Of a stretch of 64,000 nucleotides of DNA, positions 51,119 to 59,422 are shown piece after piece; within the stretch, counting starts at the first letter, position 1, and every line of letters begins with the position of its first letter. A model generated the notes under the pieces. It ran no database searches. It worked only from the letters and a program-made list of their open reading frames with translations, and was not told where the DNA came from. Made by a program: the position numbers and the translations under genes. Origin of the DNA: Palsa-870 sp035937155 (GTDB lineage Bacteria > Chloroflexota > Dormibacteria > Dormibacterales > Dormibacteraceae); contig DASYVJ010000058.1 in the NCBI GenBank assembly GCA_035937155.1, positions 1-64,000 of the forward strand. Reading direction: 5' to 3'.

Positions 51119-52152
51119 GCGACATAAACAAAGCGCCGGCGCAAAAAGCCCCGGCGCTGCGGCTGCAAGGAATCCGAAAGAACTATGGCCAGGTGGTCGC
51201 AGTCGCCGGCGTCGACCTCGTCATCGACGAGGGCGAGTTCTTTACGCTGCTGGGCCCTTCAGGCTCCGGCAAGACGACACTGCTGCGGATGATCGCCGGC
51301 TTCGAGCGTCCCGACTCGGGTCGCATCGAGCTGGGCGGCCGCGACATCACGTCGCTGCCGCCTCACCTGCGCGATACGAACACCGTGTTCCAGGACTACG
51401 CGCTTTTTCCGCACATGACCGTCGCCCAGAACATCGGCTACGGCCTGCGCATCAAAGGCACCGCGAAGGCGGACCGCCTGCGGCGCGTTGATCGCGCCCT
51501 CCAGATGGTGCGCCTCACAGGACTCGGCCAGCGGCGCCCCAACCAGCTGTCCGGCGGCCAGCGGCAACGGGTCGCGCTTGCCCGTGCGGTTATCAACGAG
51601 CCCGAGGTCCTCTTGCTGGACGAACCTCTGGGCGCCCTCGACTTGAAGCTGCGCCAGGAGATGCAGATCGAGCTCAAGCAGATTCAGAAGGAGGTCGGCA
51701 TCACGTTCATCTACGTGACCCACGACCAGGAGGAGGCCCTCACGATGAGCGACCGGATCGCAGTCATGTCCAACGGATCGATCGAGCAGATCGGGTCGCC
51801 CGTCGACGTCTACGAGCGGCCCGCCACCGAGTTCGTCGCCGGGTTCATCGGCATCTCGAACGTGTTGCTGAGAGATGGAGTCCGGTTCGTGGTGCGTCCA
51901 GAGAAGATCCGCATGCTCGCCGCGAGCGAGCAGCCGGAGCCCGGGATGCAGGTGGAACCCGGCACGGTAGAAGAGGTTGTGTACGTGGGCATGTCCACGC
52001 GGTACCTCGTGCGACTCGACCGTGGCGAGCACCTGGTCGCGGTGCGCCAGAATATGGACGCGGCGGGCGACGCCCAGGAGCTCCAGGGCCGGCCGGTGAG
52101 GCTGGCCTGGACGGCAGACCACACGTACGTTCTCGAGACGAAGGAGAGGTAA
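51115..52152 (+). CDS. potA: Spermidine/putrescine ABC transporter ATPase
   Basis: A 345-aa ATPase that powers the importer. Walker A GPSGSGKTT (47-55), Q-loop VFQDYALFPHMT, signature LSGGQRQRVALARA, Walker B LLLDEPLGALDLKLR, switch HDQEEALTMSDR. The C-terminal TOBE-like domain starts near 270 (FVVRPEKIRMLA). No ATG, GTG or TTG fits: the frame is open upstream only through the dehydrogenase gene, without one. The CTG at 51115 overlaps the previous stop as CTGA, mirroring the ATGA couplings nearby, and is the likely start. Confidence 0.9.
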   Translation: MSDINKAPAQKAPALRLQGIRKNYGQVVAVAGVDLVIDEGEFFTLLGPSGSGKTTLLRMIAGFERPDSGRIELGGRDITSLPPHLRDTNTVFQDYALFPHMTVAQNIGYGLRIKGTAKADRLRRVDRALQMVRLTGLGQRRPNQLSGGQRQRVALARAVINEPEVLLLDEPLGALDLKLRQEMQIELKQIQKEVGITFIYVTHDQEEALTMSDRIAVMSNGSIEQIGSPVDVYERPATEFVAGFIGISNVLLRDGVRFVVRPEKIRMLAASEQPEPGMQVEPGTVEEVVYVGMSTRYLVRLDRGEHLVAVRQNMDAAGDAQELQGRPVRLAWTADHTYVLETKER

Positions 52153-52157
52153 GGAAA

Positions 52158-53360
52158 ATGAGTTCAGGAGATCGCGGTCCGGCCGGTTGGCTGCGGCTTG
52201 GATGTTTCGCCGCAGTCGCCGTGCTTGCGGCGGTCGCGTGCGGATCCAGCACCACGACGCCCGGTTCGACCCTTACGCAGCCGCCGACGGCAAAGATGAC
52301 ACCCCAGGCTTCGATCGGCGCCGGAGAAGGCCAGCTGAACCTGGTCCTGTGGGACGGCTACGCGGACAAATCGTGGGTCGACCCGTTCACAGCAGCTTCA
52401 GGCTGCAAGGTCAACCAGAAGCCTGCCGGCTCGTCGGACGAGATGGTGAGCCTCATGAAGGACGGTGGCGGTGGCCAGTACGACATGGTGTCGGCTTCGG
52501 GTGACGCGGATCTCCGCCTCATCTATAGCGGCGACGTGAAGCCAATGAACACCGCACTGATCCCCGATTTCACCAACTTCCAGACCTTCTTCCAGTCACC
52601 CCCGTACAACACCATCAGCGGGGTCCACTACGGTATCTCGCTGCAGTGGGGCCCGAACACGCTCCTGTACAACACCAAGAAGTTCGTGAACCCGCCGACG
52701 AGCTGGAACGTTATCTATGACAGCGCCAACAAAGGTCTCGTGACCGTGCCCGACAACCCTATCCAGATTGCGGACGCGGCCCTTTACCTGAGCAAGACCC
52801 AGGCGTCGCTCGGCATCAAGGACCCTTACGAACTCACCCAGAAGCAATTCGACGCGGCGGTCACCCTGCTCAAGAACCAGCGGCCGCTGATCAAGAAGTA
52901 CTGGGCTCTGGCGACAGACGAGATAACGCTGTTCCAGAACAACGACGTAACCGTGGGCGCCGCATGGCCATATCAGACCATCCAGCTCAAGGCCGCTGGG
53001 GCTCCGGTCGCCGACACCATCCCGACCGAAGGTGCCACGGGATGGGCGGACACCTGGATGCTGGCGACCAAGGCCACGCACCCCAACTGCGCGTACCTGT
53101 GGACCAAGTGGGTGAGCACCGCGAAGGTGCAGGCGATGCAGGCGTTGTCCTTCGGCGAGACACCCGTCAACACGAAGGCGTGCGCCGAGATGGAGGCTCT
53201 CCAGGCCGGCTCGTGCTCGCAGTACCACGCCGACGCGCCGGGATCGTATTTCGACACGGTCAAGTTCTGGAAGACGCCCATCGCGCAGTGTCCGGACGGC
53301 AGCAATAACTGCATTCCGTACGACCAGTGGGTCGCCGCCTGGACCACGATCAAGGGCTGA
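52158..53360 (+). CDS. potD: Polyamine ABC transporter substrate-binding lipoprotein
   Basis: A 400-aa periplasmic-type binding protein anchored by lipid. The signal peptide ends in the lipobox LAAVAC (Cys28), and a Ser/Thr/Pro linker precedes the mature domain from about residue 55. LNLVLWDGYADKSWVDPFTA is the typical PotD/PotF first strand, followed by QYDMVSASGDADLRLI, GVHYGISLQWGPNTLLYNTK and VTVGAAWPYQTIQLKAAG. It captures putrescine or spermidine for PotBC. GGTAAGGAAA precedes the ATG. It is fifth... in operon order it follows potA by 5 bp. Confidence 0.9.
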   Translation: MSSGDRGPAGWLRLGCFAAVAVLAAVACGSSTTTPGSTLTQPPTAKMTPQASIGAGEGQLNLVLWDGYADKSWVDPFTAASGCKVNQKPAGSSDEMVSLMKDGGGGQYDMVSASGDADLRLIYSGDVKPMNTALIPDFTNFQTFFQSPPYNTISGVHYGISLQWGPNTLLYNTKKFVNPPTSWNVIYDSANKGLVTVPDNPIQIADAALYLSKTQASLGIKDPYELTQKQFDAAVTLLKNQRPLIKKYWALATDEITLFQNNDVTVGAAWPYQTIQLKAAGAPVADTIPTEGATGWADTWMLATKATHPNCAYLWTKWVSTAKVQAMQALSFGETPVNTKACAEMEALQAGSCSQYHADAPGSYFDTVKFWKTPIAQCPDGSNNCIPYDQWVAAWTTIKG

Positions 53361-53368
53361 TCCACTAA

Positions 53369-54280
53369 ATGGCTGAAGCGGTCGGACGGCCTCGTCCCAA
53401 GGGGGGCGGGGCTGTCCCCTTCAGAGGTCTCTTCTGGCGCCTGCCTTGGCTCCGCCCACTCCTGTTGCTGACGCCACCCATGGCCTGGTTCGTCCTGGTC
53501 TACCTCGCGTCGCTCGTGCTCCTGCTCATCACCGCCTTCTGGTCGATCGATCCATTCACGACGCAGATCGTCCAGGTCTGGAACACCAATAACTTCCGGA
53601 TCATCCTCACCGAGCCGACCTACCGGGCCATCATCGGGCGGACGGTCGGTATCGCCGCGCTCGTCACCGTCACCGACGCGATCCTCGCGTTTCCATTCGC
53701 CTACTACATGGCAAAGGTCGCGTCGCGACGCACGCAGACCGTGCTGTTCGCCGCGGTGCTGCTTCCGCTGTGGGCCAGCTACCTGGCTCGCGTCTACGCC
53801 TGGATCCTCATCCTCAACCACAGCGGCGTCCTCAACTGGAGCCTGCAATCAATCGGCCTACCCGCTGCCAACATCGGTTATACGAACACCGCGATGTGGG
53901 TCGTCTTCTCTTATATCTGGCTGCCGTTCATGATCATCCCAACGTACGCCGCGCTCGAGAGGGTGCCGGACTCGCTGCTCGAAGCCGCCGCGGACCTCGG
54001 CGCGCGCCGCTGGCGCGCGGTGCTTGATGTCGTGCTGCCCTTGGCCATCCCGGGTGTGATAGCGGGCTCGATCTTCACGTTCTCACTTACACTCGGTGAC
54101 TACATCACCCCAATCCTTGTCGGCGGCGCCGGCTCCAGCTTCATCGGCAATGTCGTGTACGCCAATATCGGCATCGCGAACAACGTTCCGTTCGCAGCCG
54201 CGCTGGCGACCGTTCCAGTCGTGATCATGGCCGCCTATCTGTTGATGGCGAAGCGCCTCGGTGCGTTCGAGGCCCTGTAG
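53369..54280 (+). CDS. potB: Polyamine ABC transporter permease PotB
   Basis: A 303-aa inner-membrane permease with six or seven helices. TPPMAWFVLVYLASLVLLLI is the first helix; the EAA loop that docks on PotA is DSLLEAAADLGARRWRAVLD-VVLPLAIPGVIAG. TLGDYITPILVGGAGSSFIG is the family's pore region. It starts 8 bp after potD and is followed at 3 bp spacing by potC. Confidence 0.92.
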   Translation: MAEAVGRPRPKGGGAVPFRGLFWRLPWLRPLLLLTPPMAWFVLVYLASLVLLLITAFWSIDPFTTQIVQVWNTNNFRIILTEPTYRAIIGRTVGIAALVTVTDAILAFPFAYYMAKVASRRTQTVLFAAVLLPLWASYLARVYAWILILNHSGVLNWSLQSIGLPAANIGYTNTAMWVVFSYIWLPFMIIPTYAALERVPDSLLEAAADLGARRWRAVLDVVLPLAIPGVIAGSIFTFSLTLGDYITPILVGGAGSSFIGNVVYANIGIANNVPFAAALATVPVVIMAAYLLMAKRLGAFEAL

Positions 54281-54283
54281 CCG

Positions 54284-55090
54284 GTGGAAGGGTTCTGGAC
54301 CCGGATGGCGCTCCGGGCGTGGGCCGCACTCATACTCCTGTTCCTGTTCATCCCGATCCTGCTGATCTTTCTGTACGCGTTCAATACATCGAACATCGAG
54401 AGCTGGCCGATCCCCGGCCTCACGACAAAATGGTTCACGGCGACGTGGGACGACCCTGATGTGCGGTCCGCGCTGCTGCTTTCAGTGCAGGCAGGGCTTG
54501 CGGCCACAACTGTCGCGTTGGTGCTGGGCTCGTGCGCCGCTTTTGCGATCCACCGCTCAGCGTTCTTCGGACGTGATGCGATCAGCCTCCTCTTTATCCT
54601 GCCCCTCGCCCTTCCCGGGATCATCACTGGGATCGCGCTCAACTCGTTCTTCAGCTTCAACGGCATCTCGCTTTCGATCTGGACCGTCGTGATCGGCCAC
54701 GCAACCTTCTGCATGGTGGTCGTTTACAACAACGTGCTCGCGCGACTCCGTCGCACACAGGGCTCACTGATCGAAGCGGCCATGGACCTCGGCGCAAATG
54801 GATTTCAAGTGTTTCGCGACGTGACGCTGCCGCTGATCTCCACCGCCGTGGTGGCCGGGGCGATGCTGGCCTTCGCGCTCTCGTTCGACGAGGTAATTGT
54901 CACCACGTTCACCGCAGGCGCCCAGAGCACCTTACCGATCTGGATCTTCGGCCAGATCCGTCACGGGATCCTGCTACCCGAGGTCAACGTCGTCGTGTCC
55001 TTTGTGATCCTTGTCACGATCATCCCGGTGTTGATCGCTGCCCGGCTGACAGGCGGCGGAGGAACCTCAAGAGTACCTGCAGCACGCTAG
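54284..55090 (+). CDS. potC: Polyamine ABC transporter permease PotC
   Basis: A 268-aa permease pairing with PotB. FIPILLIFLYAFNTSNIESW, the family NTS segment, is followed by RSALLLSVQAGLAATTVALV. The EAA loop is SLIEAAMDLGANGFQVFRDV-TLPLISTAVVAG, and SFDEVIVTTFTAGAQSTLPI is the PotC signature. GTG 54284. It is the last gene of the gabT-aldehyde dehydrogenase-potADBC operon; a palindromic repeat lies directly after its TAG. Confidence 0.92.
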   Translation: MEGFWTRMALRAWAALILLFLFIPILLIFLYAFNTSNIESWPIPGLTTKWFTATWDDPDVRSALLLSVQAGLAATTVALVLGSCAAFAIHRSAFFGRDAISLLFILPLALPGIITGIALNSFFSFNGISLSIWTVVIGHATFCMVVVYNNVLARLRRTQGSLIEAAMDLGANGFQVFRDVTLPLISTAVVAGAMLAFALSFDEVIVTTFTAGAQSTLPIWIFGQIRHGILLPEVNVVVSFVILVTIIPVLIAARLTGGGGTSRVPAAR

Positions 55091-55118
55091 CCAATCCCCT
55101 CTCCCGCGCCAGCGGGAG
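55087..55118. repeat. Stop-codon-linked palindromic repeat (interrupted)
   Basis: CTAGCCAATCCCCT then CTCCCGC-GCCA-GCGGGAG (7-bp arms at 55101-55118). The usual right-hand tail AGGGCTAGGGTGAGGG appears 38 bp later (55157-55172), as if the repeat had been split. The first 27 bp match 61768-61794 with one difference. Confidence 0.6.
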
Positions 55119-55253
55119 CGATCAGTAAGTCCCATCCTTATCGCCACTTTGCGCGCAGGGCTAGGGTGAGGGCCGCCAGAGCAGCACCCGTCGCGAGTTG
55201 GCGCAGTAGTCCCTCGGCGGCAACGTTACCGTGAACATGAGCGCGTGGGAGCA

Positions 55254-56102
55254 ATGATTGGAACGCCGCCCAGGGCGCTTGCAGTGGCAGGGCTCGCTAT
55301 CGCCTGTCTGCTGAGCGGTTGCACCGCTGCCGGCGACACCGGCAAGACCTATCCGGTACTGAAGACGTCTCCGGCGTTGACTTTGACTACCGCCGATGGT
55401 GGTAAGACGATCAGGGTTGTGCAAGGCGACATTTTTGGCATTGACCTTCCGAAGGAGGAAGGATGGGACCAATTCTCAGCGCCGGTCAGCAGTGATGGCA
55501 CAGTCGCGGCTCCGCTACACGCCCGCCCGCAAAGCGGCCCAGGAACGACAAGCATGGCGTTCGCCGCCCTTTGGCCTGGAACGGTTCGGCTGATTGCGTC
55601 CACAAACAAAGAGTGTCTACAAGCATCGCCTACTAATGGTCAAATAGCCGTCTGCTCGGTCGTGCAACGTACTTTCGAAGTCACCGTTGATGTTGTCTCG
55701 GGTCGCCGACCCACATTCGAGTTGGCGGCGGGAGAGTGGAGTCGGCAGGCCGACTACAAACTCATCCCTGGAGATCGAGTCGTCGTGAGTACTCTGTCGG
55801 ATGGCGCACCTGCAACCGACAACCCGAAGGTTCTTGCTCCCGCCGGCCAGGACAGCAGCCAGCGATTCTTCACGTTTCAGGCGTTGGCCCCAGGCAAGGC
55901 AAGACTCGGGTGGGCGAACGACCCGTGCCACTCACAAGCGTGCATGTCCCCCATAACTGTGTTCCAGGTCAATGTTGATGTTGTGTTTCGATGGGCCAGG
56001 GCGCGGGAAGCTAGCGCGGCCCAGCCGGCTACGCGCCGCTCTCAACCTTTGTCTTCAGGTTTGTCATCGCGCCGTTGTAGTTCTTCTGAACCGTGCTTTT
56101 GA
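55254..56102 (+). CDS. Lipoprotein with two chagasin/I42-like domains
   Basis: A 282-aa exported lipoprotein with lipobox LLSGC near residue 22. Two ~95-residue repeats follow, each ending in a strand triplet like FAALWPGTVRLIAST / FQALAPGKARLGWAND and a closing TVDVV/NVDVV strand. This is the pattern of I42 (chagasin-like) cysteine-protease inhibitors or Ig-like folds. The canonical NPTTGY loop is not preserved, so inhibition is uncertain. The last ~35 residues (RAREASAAQPATRRSQPLSS...) are low-complexity and lie opposite the SRPBCC gene, suggesting the original stop was lost. Confidence 0.65.
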   Translation: MIGTPPRALAVAGLAIACLLSGCTAAGDTGKTYPVLKTSPALTLTTADGGKTIRVVQGDIFGIDLPKEEGWDQFSAPVSSDGTVAAPLHARPQSGPGTTSMAFAALWPGTVRLIASTNKECLQASPTNGQIAVCSVVQRTFEVTVDVVSGRRPTFELAAGEWSRQADYKLIPGDRVVVSTLSDGAPATDNPKVLAPAGQDSSQRFFTFQALAPGKARLGWANDPCHSQACMSPITVFQVNVDVVFRWARAREASAAQPATRRSQPLSSGLSSRRCSSSEPCF

Positions 56103-56478
56103 AGATGGAGAGGACCAGCGGAAAGTAGAACGGGCCCTTGGTCATGGTCACGTGTCGCTCGACGTGGGTGCCGCCGTTGGATGGGCTGAACGTGAACTCG
56201 TGATGAAACACCGAATTCGAGTCTTCGGCGTCAAAAGCCAAACGCTTCGGGGCGTCGATGGCTGTGATGGTGACCACCGAATGGTTGGGCTTTCCGTTCA
56301 GCAACCCGTCCGCGCTGTAGCGCGAACCCATCGTCGGTGGCCCGGGCTTCTCGGCCGCTGCCTTCATGTGGTCGTCAGCGCTCCCCCACTCTCCGTGGCG
56401 GGACACGTCGGCGACGTAGTCGAAGACCTTGGCTTGAGGCGCTTTGACGTCGACTGCATAGCTGGCCGAATAAGCCAT
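56029..56478 (-). CDS. SRPBCC-family protein
   Basis: A 149-aa START-like fold: SYAVDVKAPQAKVFDYVADV, SRHGEWGSADDHM, KRLAFDAEDSNSVFHHEFTF, then a C-terminal helix (KSTVQKNYNGAMTNLKTKVE). It is a hydrophobic-ligand-binding protein of unknown ligand. AGGAGA lies 6 bp before the ATG. Its 3' end overlaps the lipoprotein gene by 74 bp in antisense. The downstream neighbour on the other side is transcribed in the same direction and may be co-transcribed. Confidence 0.82.
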   Translation of the reverse strand: MAYSASYAVDVKAPQAKVFDYVADVSRHGEWGSADDHMKAAAEKPGPPTMGSRYSADGLLNGKPNHSVVTITAIDAPKRLAFDAEDSNSVFHHEFTFSPSNGGTHVERHVTMTKGPFYFPLVLSIFKSTVQKNYNGAMTNLKTKVESGA

Positions 56479-56495
56479 GTCTTTCTCCTAAGCGG

Positions 56496-56789
56496 CTAAT
56501 GGATGAAAGTGGGAAGGACGATCGAAGCCACCCAGAGCGCAAGCCCGACGGCGATCAACCCGACCTTCTTGTAGCCCCAGCCGATGGCCCCCAGCACAAA
56601 GGCTATGAAGGCGAGGATCAGAAGGATGGTGCTCAGGCTCAAGTTCGAGAGCCCCCGGCCGATCAGGTCCGCCAGGACCCATACTGCCAATCCGGCTGCG
56701 ATCAAGTCCGTTTTCTTGTAGGTCCAGCCGATAGCGGCAACCACGAATAGGATCAACGCGACGATCAGCAGTAGCGTGCTTAAGCTCAT
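56496..56789 (-). CDS. Tandem-duplicated four-helix membrane protein, 97 aa
   Basis: Two copies of a ~43-aa two-helix unit: LSTLLLIVALILFVVAAIGW-TYKKTDLIAAGLAVWVLADL and LSTILLILAFIAFVLGAIGW-GYKKVGLIAVGLALWVASIV. About 70 percent of positions agree, including W-x-YKK. The family is unknown; small two-helix proteins of this type occur singly elsewhere. GATAAT followed by 6 nt precedes the ATG, so the message may be leaderless. Confidence 0.75.
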   Translation of the reverse strand: MSLSTLLLIVALILFVVAAIGWTYKKTDLIAAGLAVWVLADLIGRGLSNLSLSTILLILAFIAFVLGAIGWGYKKVGLIAVGLALWVASIVLPTFIH

Positions 56790-56795
56790 AGGCGC

Positions 56796-56801
56796 ATTAT
56801 C
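56796..56801 (-). promoter_or_regulatory. -10 hexamer, leaderless geometry
   Basis: GATAAT on the minus strand (five of six consensus bases), then GCGCCT and ATG 56789. The same bases on the plus strand (CATTAT) precede the divergent oxidase start at 56805, so the 15-bp gap holds both starts. Confidence 0.5.
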
Positions 56802-56804
56802 GCC

Positions 56805-58244
56805 ATGAAAGACCCTGCTGCGGATCTGAACCTCACCGCCGGCGCCCTCACGCCCGGTGCCCAGCGCAGCTGGTGGCTGCGGGAGGCGCTGGCTCTTGAA
56901 AACGGCTCGGCCAGCCCGCCACTGATGAAGGACGTCAACGCCGACGTGGTGATCGTCGGCGGCGGGTTCACCGGGCTCTGGACCGCTTACTTCCTCAGCC
57001 AGGCCGACCCCGACCTCGGCATCGTCGTGCTCGAGCAGGACATCTGCGGCGGCGGGCCAAGCGGGCGCAACGGCGGTTTTGCCAGCGGCTGGTGGGATGA
57101 GCTGGACGGCCTGGTGGAGCTCTACGGGGCGGAGGCCGCGGTGAGGGCATGCCGTGCCATTTCAGCGAGCATTGCCGGGATCGGTCAGTTCTGCGAGGAA
57201 CATGGGATCGACGCCTGGTTCAAGCGGGCGGGTTACATGTATGCGATCACTGCTGACGCCCACGAGAGGCTGTGCGAAGAGATGGTCGCGCTGGCCCGCG
57301 AGGTGGGAGCCCCGGATGAGCTGCGCGAGCTGACCCGCGAGGAGGTCCGGGCTCGCTGCGCTTCACCGGCGTTCCGCGGTGGTGCGTTCATGCTCGACGG
57401 CGCCTCAGTGCAGCCCGGATTGCTGGTGCGAGGCCTGCGACGGGTGGTCCTCGAGCGCGGCGTGTCGATCCACGAAGGCACCCCCGTGACAGGCGTCGAA
57501 GCAGGACCACCCGCGGTCGTGACAACAGCGAGCGGCACGGTCCGGGCAAAGCATGCCGTGCTGGCGCTGAATGCATGGGCGACCGGCTGGCCGCAGCTCC
57601 AGCGGAGGCTCGTGGCCTGGAGCTCATACATCGTGCTCACCGGACCGGCGCCCGATCGGCTTGCGGCGATCGGCTGGACCGGTGGGGAGCTGATCTCCGA
57701 CTTCCGAACCTCGCTGCGCTATTTCAGGACCACGCGCGACGGCCGGATCGCATTCGGCGGCGGCGGGGGACGCGCACGGCCGTCGATCGACGACGCTTTC
57801 ACGCACGACCGGCGAGCGGTCAGGGAGGCTGCGCAAGGCTTCCGATTGATGTTTCCGAGCTTCGCCGACATCCCGCTGGAAGACGCTTGGGGCGGCCCAA
57901 TCGACGTGTCGCCGACCCACCTGCCCGCCTTTGGGACCCTCGAGCCCGGCAACCTGTTCTTTGCGCTGGGCTACACGGGTAACGGCGTGGCACCCACGCA
58001 CCTCGCCGGCCAGGTCCTGGCAGACCTTGTGACCGGTAGGGATACCGACGCGGTCAGGCTGCCCATAGTCAATCCGTCGCCGCGGTTGTTTCCGCCTCAG
58101 CCGTTCCGCTCATGGGGTGCCGCGCTGGTGAGGCGCGCGATGATCGCCAAGGAGACGGCGGAGGAGCAGGGCCGGCAGCCGAACCTACTGGTCTCCCAAC
58201 TAGCCCGAATGCCCCGCCGAATGGGTTATCTACTGGGCCATTAA
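56805..58244 (+). CDS. FAD-dependent amine oxidase (PuuB/DadA-like)
   Basis: A 479-aa DAO-superfamily flavoprotein. The dinucleotide motif ADVVIVGGGFTGLWTAYFLS is at about residues 46-65, then the GGGPSGRNGGFASGWW block, typical of gamma-glutamylputrescine oxidases and related amine oxidases, and the C-terminal FAD motif NLFFALGYTGNGVAPTHLAG. It oxidises a primary or secondary amine to an aldehyde with H2O2 or another acceptor. Nearby polyamine import and aminobutyraldehyde dehydrogenase genes make putrescine or a conjugate a plausible substrate; no glutamylputrescine synthetase is in the window. Confidence 0.85.
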   Translation: MKDPAADLNLTAGALTPGAQRSWWLREALALENGSASPPLMKDVNADVVIVGGGFTGLWTAYFLSQADPDLGIVVLEQDICGGGPSGRNGGFASGWWDELDGLVELYGAEAAVRACRAISASIAGIGQFCEEHGIDAWFKRAGYMYAITADAHERLCEEMVALAREVGAPDELRELTREEVRARCASPAFRGGAFMLDGASVQPGLLVRGLRRVVLERGVSIHEGTPVTGVEAGPPAVVTTASGTVRAKHAVLALNAWATGWPQLQRRLVAWSSYIVLTGPAPDRLAAIGWTGGELISDFRTSLRYFRTTRDGRIAFGGGGGRARPSIDDAFTHDRRAVREAAQGFRLMFPSFADIPLEDAWGGPIDVSPTHLPAFGTLEPGNLFFALGYTGNGVAPTHLAGQVLADLVTGRDTDAVRLPIVNPSPRLFPPQPFRSWGAALVRRAMIAKETAEEQGRQPNLLVSQLARMPRRMGYLLGH

Positions 58245-58252
58245 TTCCTATC

Positions 58253-58274
58253 CCCTCCCCCGCTAGGGGGAGGG
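58253..58274. repeat. Stop-codon-linked palindromic repeat (hairpin)
   Basis: CCCTCCCCC-GCTA-GGGGGAGGG, 9-bp perfect arms, 8 bp after the oxidase stop, followed by CTAGGGTTGGGGGG. It is the same design as 41139-41164. Confidence 0.7.
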
Positions 58275-58301
58275 CTAGGGTTGGGGGGCCGCCGCACCAG
58301 A

Positions 58302-59060
58302 TCAGCGCCTCGTGAAATCACCCAGCAGGTGCACGCCCCAGCCGCTCGGCATGAGCCGCTCTGCGAGCACCGAGGTCCTGAACATGAATCCGTTCAAGGC
58401 GAGGTACGTTGGGTCGGACACGACGCGTAGCTGCTCCACATCCAGCTCGGCGGCGGTCGCCAGCCGCCGCAAAGTGCTCACCGTGTTGGCCCGGTACTGC
58501 ACCGGAAAGGTGTCAGCCTCGTGGCGCCCGTAAAGGCGCGGCACAAGCCGTCGCTGCAGGAGCGGAAGCGCTTTTCCGACCCGGTTGAGGAGGAGGAGCG
58601 GATTGCGCAGGTTCGGGGTGAGAAAGACGAAATGGCCTCCCGGCCTCAGCACGCGGCGCACCTCGCTTAGCACTTTCAGCGGCTCACTCACATGCTCGAG
58701 CACCCAGAGGCAAACGATCAGGTCGAACGCCTCGCCGGCGAACGGAAGGTGCTCACCGACCCCACGGAGGATCGGCATGCCGGGCGCGCGGTGCTCGGTG
58801 AGCGACGGTGAGTCCGGGTCGAGGCCTGCGGCCAGCTTCACGTCTTGCCAGAAAAGCTCCACCACGCCGCCGCGGCCGCATCCAAGGTCGAGCACGGTGC
58901 TGGCCGGTGTCAGGTAGCTGCGAACCAGGGCTTCGAGCTGGTCCCCGCTCGACTGCCATCCCGGCCGCATTGCCCGGTACTGCTCCCGGTATTGGTTCTG
59001 CAGCGTGAGCGGCAGCAGCGCCCCAGACTCCGACTCCCCGACTTGATCCACCCGGCGCAT
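58302..59060 (-). CDS. Class I SAM-dependent methyltransferase (Methyltransf_11)
   Basis: A 252-aa enzyme with SAM motif VLDLGCGRGGVVELF, acidic strand LAAGLDPDSPSLTEH, EHLPFAGEAFDLIVCLWVLE-HVSEP and VRRVLRPGGHFVFLTPN. The arrangement matches UbiE/BioC-like small-molecule methyltransferases. The substrate is unknown. The ATG has no strong ribosome site. It converges with the amine oxidase gene across the palindromic repeat. Confidence 0.82.
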   Translation of the reverse strand: MRRVDQVGESESGALLPLTLQNQYREQYRAMRPGWQSSGDQLEALVRSYLTPASTVLDLGCGRGGVVELFWQDVKLAAGLDPDSPSLTEHRAPGMPILRGVGEHLPFAGEAFDLIVCLWVLEHVSEPLKVLSEVRRVLRPGGHFVFLTPNLRNPLLLLNRVGKALPLLQRRLVPRLYGRHEADTFPVQYRANTVSTLRRLATAAELDVEQLRVVSDPTYLALNGFMFRTSVLAERLMPSGWGVHLLGDFTRR

Positions 59061-59155
59061 TCTGCCCTTCAGCCCCGAGTGACCGCAACGTTGAAACTGC
59101 CAACCTAACGCCTCGATGACGCTTCAAAACGCGCCAATTTGGGCATAAAAGACAC

Positions 59156-59422
59156 ATGGCAAAAGGCGATTTTGTTGAGGTCCTGGTGGACGCTGGAGCG
59201 GGTGCCGCGCGCGAGTACATCGTCGAGGCGACCAAGGCGGGTCGGACTGTAGAGGTCCGCAGCTCGCGCACCACGGTCGAGGTTCGCGAGATGACGCGCA
59301 CCGGCGGCGTGGTCCGCACGGTGAGGTTCATCGCACCGCGCGTGCTGGCGGTGGTCGAGCACCCGGTCGGCGACACCGGCCGGGCGCGGCCCAAGGTCGC
59401 AACCCGTACGCGCGCTGCCTAA
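59156..59422 (+). CDS. Hypothetical small basic protein, 88 aa
   Basis: Strand-rich start (DFVEVLVDAGAGAAREYIVE), alternating TVEVRSSRTTVEVREMTRT, and a basic tail (GRARPKVATRTRAA). The family is unknown; composition would suit nucleic-acid binding. CATAAA followed by 6 nt precedes the ATG. Its stop overlaps the convergent arsM stop by 4 bp. Confidence 0.6.
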   Translation: MAKGDFVEVLVDAGAGAAREYIVEATKAGRTVEVRSSRTTVEVREMTRTGGVVRTVRFIAPRVLAVVEHPVGDTGRARPKVATRTRAA

